Assembly (NCBI GenBank): GCA_021157415.1
Contig: JAGGWN010000094.1
Span: 97,892-146,603, forward strand
Origin: Bacteroidales bacterium
GTDB taxonomy: Bacteria > Bacteroidota > Bacteroidia > Bacteroidales > VadinHA17
Length of the DNA stretch: 48,712 nucleotides
Direction of reading: 5' to 3'
Shown: piece after piece, positions 42,228 to 48,712 of the stretch
Layout of the letters: every line of letters starts with the position of its first letter
Position numbering within the stretch: position 1 is the first letter of the stretch
Translations under genes and position numbers: made by a program
Notes under the pieces: generated by a model
Databases searched by the model: none
Seen by the model: the letters and a program-made list of their open reading frames with translations, nothing else
What the model was told of the DNA's origin: nothing

Positions 42228-43232
42228 ATGTCAACACGCAGAAAATTTCTACAAACCACTACCGCCGGAGCTTTGGCTACTGCCGTCTGGCCAGGGGTCT
42301 CTGCCCTGGGAAAACAAACTTTTCCCGACCCGGAACAAAAAGAGAACAAGCATATTCGCATTGGGATCATCGGGGCGGAAAATTCGCACACCATTGGCTA
42401 CGGAAAACTTTTTAATATTGATAAGCGTTTTCCAGGTGTTGAAGTGAAATATGTGTGGGGTGAGACGGAGGAGTTTGCCCGGCGGGCTGTGAAAAAGGGG
42501 AAAATCCCAAACATGGTTAAAGACCCGCGGGAGATGTTGGGGAAAATAGATGCCCTGATTGTGGATCATCGCCATCCCAAATATCATCTTCCGGCTGCAT
42601 GGCCTTTCCTGGAAAAAGCCATTCCCATATTTATCGATAAACCGTTTTGTTACCGAGTTGAAGAAGGAAAGGCGTTTCTGGAAAAAGCGAAAGAGAAAGG
42701 AGCGCCGGTCACTTCTTACAGTAGTATTGCCCAGAGTAATGCCACCTTTGATATCCGCGATCAGGTGAAGGAAATGCAGGGTATTGAGCAGGTGGTGCGC
42801 TATGGCGTGAACCGGCCCGGCATGTACAATCAATATGGCGGAATCTTTTTTTACGGCGTACATACCATCCAGCCGCTGATGTATATTTTCGGGGAAGATA
42901 TCCGCGAGGTACGTATAACGAAGAACGGCGATAACTGGACCGCCAGTGTTGCTTATGATAACGGTCTGCTGGCAACCCTTGTTTTTATGAAAGGATACTA
43001 CGGATGGAAGACTTATGTGACTATGAAGGAAGGAGTGAAAGAGTTGGTTTCAAAGGTTTCCGAAAACGATCCACCCCGAAACTATACCGATATGGTAAAT
43101 ATGTTCCGTACCGGTGAACGACCCCGCACCTACCAGAGTATCCTGAATGGTGTATCGGTGCTGGAAGCTATGGAGAGATCCGTGGAAAGCAGGAAATGGG
43201 AAGAGGTAAAGTATGTGAGAATAGAAGATTGA
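42228..43232 (+). CDS. TAT-exported Gfo/Idh/MocA family oxidoreductase
   Basis: A 334-residue NAD(P)-dependent oxidoreductase-like protein. The Tat signal is MSTRRKFLQTTTAGALATAV, with cleavage around WPGVSALG. The Rossmann start IRIGIIGAENSH at about 45 has a loosened GxGxxG, and the usual EKP motif is IDKPF. The C-terminal half is the GFO/IDH/MocA C domain (GGIFFYGVHTIQPLMYIFGED). Exported members of this family in Bacteroidetes act on sugars or glycosides and bring their cofactor folded inside. Pairing with the esterase suggests a role in periplasmic carbohydrate processing. Confidence 0.88.
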   Translation: MSTRRKFLQTTTAGALATAVWPGVSALGKQTFPDPEQKENKHIRIGIIGAENSHTIGYGKLFNIDKRFPGVEVKYVWGETEEFARRAVKKGKIPNMVKDPREMLGKIDALIVDHRHPKYHLPAAWPFLEKAIPIFIDKPFCYRVEEGKAFLEKAKEKGAPVTSYSSIAQSNATFDIRDQVKEMQGIEQVVRYGVNRPGMYNQYGGIFFYGVHTIQPLMYIFGEDIREVRITKNGDNWTASVAYDNGLLATLVFMKGYYGWKTYVTMKEGVKELVSKVSENDPPRNYTDMVNMFRTGERPRTYQSILNGVSVLEAMERSVESRKWEEVKYVRIED

Positions 43233-43296
43233 TACGTTGAAAGTAGTAGGGGATCAATCTTCAAACACCGGATATAAGACGTTTTTTGTTAGCCGG

Positions 43297-44457
43297 TCAT
43301 CCATCACCGGTCAACGTGCCGAACAGTTTCAGGTATTGGCCGGCCACTTGCTCCCAGGAATAATACTGCCGGATTCTGTCCTGGTTTTGCCGGACTAAGA
43401 CCTCTTTTTGCTTTATATAAATATCCCATTCCTTCAGCAACCGGGATACGTCCCCTGTGGAGGAAAAATAAAGGGCTTCATTCCCCAGGACATACCGATT
43501 AAAAGGATTGTCATGGGCGGCAATCAAACCTCCGGCAGCCATCGCTTCCAGAAGAGCCGGGTTGGTACCTCCCGCCGAATGACCGTGCAGATATCCCCGG
43601 GAATAATAAATGAATAAAAAGAGCAGATCCTTATTGTACACAGGGCCCGTAAAATGAACCTCCGGCATTCCGGCGTATTTTTTCAGCATTTTCTTCCCGT
43701 AACGGTTGTCCGGATCACCGATCAGTAAAAGAGGATATAGGATACCGGCATTTGCATATCCTTCCAGAATGATGTGCAGATTGTTTTCAGGAACAAAACG
43801 GGTTACCATCATAAAATACCTGCCGGGCAAAAGGTTTTCTGTCAGGGTAATGCCGGAAGGCCTCTCTGATTTTTCCCTGAGATATTGTTCAAGCTTCTCC
43901 CGCGGAGAAAAAGGTTCTATAAAAAACGTCTTGGGAGGAATTTCAGCCCCATAGGAAATTATTTCGGGAGAGATCCCGTATTTTTTCTTAAGCCAGCGGG
44001 CAATTTCAGGATGGTCGGCTACCACCGCTCTGCTTCTTTTCACAGCTGTTTTTTCGGTATGCCGGAAAAAACGGCGAACCAAAGGATGCCATCCTGCCCG
44101 TTTCCATTCCAGTCCGTCGGTAAGGGTGACTACCGGCACGGGATATGCTTTCCGGATGAAAAAAGCATTTCCGTGTCCACAGTTGAGGATCACGTCCGGC
44201 CGGCGACGGTATGCATCCCGCAAGCAAAGCCGGTCGTAGGTAAGAACGGCAAATTTCCCCAGGATATGATCAGGGAAGGGTTTGCGCAGGATTTTTACTC
44301 CTTGCCAGAAATCTCCGGGAAAAGGATGACCGGCGGGATTATACACTTCCACCCTGTGGCCCTGTGCAGCCCAGCGCCGGGCCACCTCTTCGGCAAACCG
44401 TTCAAACCCGCCGTGATGGTTGGGGATTCCTCGTGTTCCGGTAATGATAATATGCAT
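43297..44457 (-). CDS. DUF1972-GT4 glycosyltransferase
   Basis: A 386-residue GT-B glycosyltransferase that begins with the DUF1972 signature ITGTRGIPNHHGGFERFAEE (residues 5-24). The C-terminal GT4 half has VTRFVPENNLHIILEGYANA and the substrate loop region HGHSAGGTNPALLEAMAAGGLIAAHDNPFN with the glutamate of the EX7E-type motif. Members are often rhamnosyltransferases or cell-wall/EPS transferases. No signal peptide. It is a single gene between plus-strand units; the next gene in its direction is the end of the oxidoreductase, convergent. Confidence 0.9.
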   Translation of the reverse strand: MHIIITGTRGIPNHHGGFERFAEEVARRWAAQGHRVEVYNPAGHPFPGDFWQGVKILRKPFPDHILGKFAVLTYDRLCLRDAYRRRPDVILNCGHGNAFFIRKAYPVPVVTLTDGLEWKRAGWHPLVRRFFRHTEKTAVKRSRAVVADHPEIARWLKKKYGISPEIISYGAEIPPKTFFIEPFSPREKLEQYLREKSERPSGITLTENLLPGRYFMMVTRFVPENNLHIILEGYANAGILYPLLLIGDPDNRYGKKMLKKYAGMPEVHFTGPVYNKDLLFLFIYYSRGYLHGHSAGGTNPALLEAMAAGGLIAAHDNPFNRYVLGNEALYFSSTGDVSRLLKEWDIYIKQKEVLVRQNQDRIRQYYSWEQVAGQYLKLFGTLTGDG

Positions 44458-44887
44458 AAAACAGTCTGGTTCTGGCTTGTTTATTTCGTGTAAATATCTG
44501 AAAAAATGATTTATTTACCCAAGGTTGGTATGAGATAGTAATAATATATTCCATTAAATGCCAGGATATTATTATAACTCACACAAAACTTTCGAATCAA
44601 ACCGATTTTTCTCGTCCGCACGCTGTCGCTGAGACCCCTGCCAAAAGCTACGGCAGCCGGAGGAAGCTTTACCGCCTTTCTTCGCCTGGGAGGCTGCGAA
44701 AAGCACTGCAGGCAACCACATCGGAATGCTAAGGCGGATTAAAACCCGGTGTTTTCCGGGCTTCTTAAGACTCCGGGGCATTTTGACAGTTACACCCAGT
44801 CAACGGATCATCAAAGCGCAAAGCATTTACCGGAGATCGTTCGTTTTAAGAAACGTTTCTCTTCTTTTAACGAATTACAGCTTATTT
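44458..44887. other. Spacer with a GC-rich pocket of unknown nature
   Basis: No protein gene is supported. Bases about 44600-44790 are GC-richer and more structured than their flanks: TTCGC/GCGAA arms near 44679-44696 and CCCGG/CCGGG (44746-44761 area, TGTTTT loop). A 69-codon minus-strand ORF there (44572-44781) has a basic, low-complexity composition like spurious ORFs over structured RNA or decayed repeats. I cannot assign it to a known RNA. Confidence 0.4.
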
Positions 44888-44919
44888 TTTGGAAATATCA
44901 AAATCAGGGGTTAGATTTG
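44888..44919 (+). promoter_or_regulatory. Promoter of the methionine operon
   Basis: TTTG (44888-44891), a 20-base spacer and TAGATTTG (44912-44919) match the Bacteroidetes promoter exactly. The transcription start would be near 44926, about 30 bases before the SAM-I aptamer. Confidence 0.8.
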
Positions 44920-44958
44920 TATCCTATTTCAAATATTCTTTCTTGCAAAGGGTGTTTG

Positions 44959-45066
44959 ATTTATTGAGAAGAGGGGAGAGATTAGGCTCTGAGAACCTCT
45001 AGCAACCCCCCCGGCAACGGAGGAAGGTGCTAAAACCTAATCCCGGTAATTCGGGAGATGATAAAT
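44959..45066 (+). ncRNA. SAM-I (S-box) riboswitch upstream of metY-metX-hom
   Basis: All parts of the S-box aptamer can be paired by eye. P1 is ATTTAT (44959-44964) with ATAAAT (45061-45066). P2 is AGAGG (44970-44974) with CCTCT (44996-45000), enclosing the kink-turn. The P2 loop ATTAGG (44981-44986) forms the pseudoknot with CCTAAT (45036-45041). The conserved AGCAACC is at 45001-45007, P3 is CCG-GCAA-CGG, the joining segment is AAGGTGCTAA, and P4 is CCCG/CGGG (45042-45045, 45052-45055). S-box RNAs shut down methionine genes when SAM is bound. A terminator lies 52 bases downstream. Confidence 0.93.
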
Positions 45067-45076
45067 TTAACGCTAG

Positions 45077-46600
<1,524 letters not shown>

Positions 46601-46604
46601 TCCT

Positions 46605-47621
46605 ATGGCCGCGGGGAAAATAAAAATAACGGAACCTTTTCCGCTCGAAGCGGGGGGTGTACTATCCGGAGTGGAGATGGCCTGGCATTCTTTCGGCACC
46701 CTGAACCGTGCCGGAGACAATGTGATCTGGGTATGTCATGCCCTGACAGCCAATTCCGATGTGAGTGAATGGTGGCCGGGCATGGTGGGACCGGGGCTGT
46801 TGCTGGATACGGATAAATATTTTATTATATGTGTCAACATTCTGGGCTCCTGCTACGGTTCTACCGGGCCTATGTCTGTCAATCCCAAAACGGGAAAACC
46901 ATGGTACCGCTCTTTTCCGCTGATTACTTTCCGGGATGTGGTGAGAGGACATGAACTAGTGCGAAAACACTTGGGTATAAAAAAGATACAGATGATTATC
47001 GGCGGATCTATCGGCGGACAACAGGCCCTGGAATATGCGATTATGTATCCGGATCTTATTGAACGGCTGGCTTTTCTGGCCTCCAGTGTCCGGTATGCCC
47101 CCTGGGGAATTGCATTCAGCCAGGCTATGCGTCTGGCCATAGAGGCAGATCCTACCTTTGAACAGGATATCCGGGGCGGGGGAAGCAAAGGCCTGAGGGC
47201 CGCCCGTTCCGTTGCTTTGCTGAGCTATCGAAATGATGCCATCTATAATAAATCGCAGAGGGAAGATGATGAAAACAAACTGACGGAATTCCGGGCTTCT
47301 TCTTATCAGAATTACCAGGGGGATAAACTGGTCCGGCGTTTTGATGCTTATACTTACTATCTGCTTACCCTTTTGTCAGATACGCACAATGTGGGACGCG
47401 GCCGGGGAGGTGCGGAAAAAGCCCTGCAAAAGGTCAAAGCCCGCGTGCTGTCACTGGGGATCTCAAGTGACCTGCTGTTCCCGGTATATGAACAAAAATA
47501 CCTTGCGGAACATGTAAAAAACGGGAAATATGTTGAAATTGACTCCCTGTACGGCCACGACGGATTCCTGGTCGAAACGGAAAAGCTGACGAAAATAATC
47601 AAACCGTTTTTGGAGGCATGA
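46605..47621 (+). CDS. metX: Homoserine O-acetyltransferase MetX
   Basis: A 338-residue alpha/beta-hydrolase-fold acyltransferase that forms the O-acetylhomoserine used by MetY. It has CHALTANSDVSEWWPGM (oxyanion region), NILGSCYGSTGP, the nucleophile Ser135 in GGSIGGQQALEYA, Asp289 in GISSDLLFPVYEQ, and His318 in YGHDGFL, giving a complete catalytic triad. Length is normal. It starts 4 bases after metY. Acetyl rather than succinyl specificity is by family similarity. Confidence 0.96.
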   Translation: MAAGKIKITEPFPLEAGGVLSGVEMAWHSFGTLNRAGDNVIWVCHALTANSDVSEWWPGMVGPGLLLDTDKYFIICVNILGSCYGSTGPMSVNPKTGKPWYRSFPLITFRDVVRGHELVRKHLGIKKIQMIIGGSIGGQQALEYAIMYPDLIERLAFLASSVRYAPWGIAFSQAMRLAIEADPTFEQDIRGGGSKGLRAARSVALLSYRNDAIYNKSQREDDENKLTEFRASSYQNYQGDKLVRRFDAYTYYLLTLLSDTHNVGRGRGGAEKALQKVKARVLSLGISSDLLFPVYEQKYLAEHVKNGKYVEIDSLYGHDGFLVETEKLTKIIKPFLEA

Positions 47622-47661
47622 CCGCTCCCCGGGGGAGGGGGATAAAAAACAAACGATAACC

Positions 47662-48712
47662 ATGAACAGACAAAACGTAAAAATAGGATTATTCGGTTAT
47701 GGCGTGGTGGGTCAGGGACTACATGATGTACTGAACGAAAGCAGTGGCTTTCATGCCGATATCAAACGCATCTGCGTGAAACACCGTAACAAGAAACGCC
47801 GCCTTCCCATGCATTATTTTACCTGGGACAAAAAGGATATTCTCAATGATCCGGAAATCAATCTTGTGGTAGAGCTGATAGATGATGCGGAAGAAGCTTT
47901 TGATATCGTTTCCACCGCTCTCTCACAGGGGAAGAACGTGGTAACTGCCAACAAGAAGATGGTCGCAGAACACCTGGACGAATTGATCCGTATCCAGGAG
48001 AAAAACAACGTTTCTCTGTTGTATGAAGGAGCAGTATGCGGAGCCATTCCGGTTATCAGAAACCTGGAAGAATATTACGACAACGAATTGCTTTTCTCCC
48101 TGCGCGGGATATTTAACGGTTCAACCAACTATATTTTGTCAAAAATGTTCAACGAAAACCTGGACTACGAAGAGGCGTTACGTGAAGCTCAAAAACTGGG
48201 CTTCGTCGAAAGTGATTCCTGGCTTGACGTCTCCGGTACCGATGCCAATTATAAGCTGAGTATTATCGTGGAACATGCCTATGGGCTTTATATAAGGCCT
48301 GAAAATATCTTTCATCTGGGGATCACCAATATCAATTCGCAGGATATGCAGTTTGCCCGGGAGAAAGGTTATCGCATTAAACTGGTCCCTTATGCCGGAA
48401 GGGTGGGAAAGAATGAACTGACCGGTTTTGTTTTGCCCCGGTTTCTGACTTCTGATAAGAAACTTTTTGCGGTTGAGAATGAATACAACGGGGTGGTGGT
48501 CGAAGCCGCTTTTGCTGAAAAGCAGTTTTTCTATGGCAAAGGGGCCGGGGGACACCCTACCGGTTCGGCAGTCTTGTCGGATATTTCGGCCAATTCATTC
48601 TTTTATGCCTATGAATACAAAAAAAGAAAACAAAATCTGGGATTATCTTTCACAACGGATGTAACTTTGGAAGTTTATTTCAGATACCAGGATAAGAAAG
48701 ACATGGATTTGC
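47662..48712 (+). CDS. hom: Homoserine dehydrogenase, 3' end cut by window
   Basis: The first 350 codons of a homoserine dehydrogenase that reduces aspartate semialdehyde to homoserine, the MetX substrate. The start ATG at 47662 gives MNRQNVKIGLFGYGVVGQGL with the NAD(P) motif GxGxxG. Then come VTANKKMVAEH, YEGAVCGAIPVIRNLEEYY, the catalytic GIFNGSTNYILSKM, and SDSWLDVSGTDANYKLSI. The reading frame stays open to the last base, so the remainder (roughly 50-60 residues and possibly an ACT domain) is outside. It is 41 bases after metX, with a GC-rich palindrome between; this completes an aspartate-to-homocysteine branch under SAM-I control. Confidence 0.93.
   Translation, partial: MNRQNVKIGLFGYGVVGQGLHDVLNESSGFHADIKRICVKHRNKKRRLPMHYFTWDKKDILNDPEINLVVELIDDAEEAFDIVSTALSQGKNVVTANKKMVAEHLDELIRIQEKNNVSLLYEGAVCGAIPVIRNLEEYYDNELLFSLRGIFNGSTNYILSKMFNENLDYEEALREAQKLGFVESDSWLDVSGTDANYKLSIIVEHAYGLYIRPENIFHLGITNINSQDMQFAREKGYRIKLVPYAGRVGKNELTGFVLPRFLTSDKKLFAVENEYNGVVVEAAFAEKQFFYGKGAGGHPTGSAVLSDISANSFFYAYEYKKRKQNLGLSFTTDVTLEVYFRYQDKKDMDL

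Noticed and set aside
43885-44493. 202-codon plus-strand open frame opposite the DUF1972 glycosyltransferase
   Set aside because: No motif, and the opposite strand has the full DUF1972-GT4 signature.
44572-44781. 69-codon minus-strand ORF in the spacer before the methionine operon
   Set aside because: Basic low-complexity product, no start context or homology I can recognise; treated as non-coding structured or repeat DNA.

Overview
The window looks like chromosomal DNA from a Bacteroidetes, probably a Bacteroidales. Several promoters fit the phylum-specific pattern TTTG-N19/20-TAnnTTTG. Starts mostly lack Shine-Dalgarno sequences, and the gene content is typical of the phylum (GldA-type ABC ATPase, SiaB/DUF6272 ATPase, PspC-PadR cluster, DUF134 regulator, CHAT-TPR protein, 1147-residue RND pump). 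I see no phage, integrase, intact insertion sequence, CRISPR array, tRNA or rRNA. I cannot name the genus.

Layout. 1-2.4 kb (+): the end of a phosphodiester glycosidase gene, then hemW. 2.4-8.4 kb (-): dnaG followed by two paralogous lipoproteins, a membrane-anchored coiled-coil protein and a GT4 glycosyltransferase. 8.6-12.8 kb: a sirtuin without its zinc site, ComF, a DUF134-NifX-rhodanese group behind a palindromic operator/promoter, and a duplicated SiaB-like ATPase. 12.9-19.5 kb (-): a tetR-tolC-adaptor-RND efflux operon. 19.8-24.2 kb (-): HAD phosphatase, GNAT-like protein, metK behind a SAM-II-type riboswitch, and gldA-like. 24.2-24.5 kb: a dense hairpin cluster. 24.5-33.7 kb: PutP symporter, periplasmic CHAT-TPR protein, PspC-PadR-PspC operon (-), TAT metallophosphoesterase and a small membrane protein. 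34-40.7 kb (+): a second TetR-led exporter, tolC-hlyD-two ABC ATPases-two ABC-2 permeases. 40.8-44.5 kb: a lipoprotein esterase, a TAT-exported Gfo/Idh/MocA oxidoreductase and a DUF1972-GT4 glycosyltransferase (-). 44.9-48.7 kb (+): a SAM-I riboswitch leader and metY-metX-hom, with hom cut by the window end.

How the genes connect. The clearest theme is methionine/SAM homeostasis. Two unrelated SAM aptamer classes control the two ends of the pathway: SAM-I on methionine synthesis and SAM-II on SAM synthetase. The SAM-I leader also carries a terminator that lies inside a 39-codon ORF ending Met-Pro-Leu-Met-Pro-Met-Cys-Met-Cys, a possible second, translational sensor of sulfur amino acids. The second theme is two TetR-led tripartite exporters, one proton-driven and one ATP-driven. 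The most unusual non-coding DNA is the 24.2-24.5 kb spacer between divergent genes. It holds a strong intrinsic terminator with no annotated gene to terminate and three near-perfect hairpins, one of which recurs 9.2 kb away inside the 3' end of another gene.
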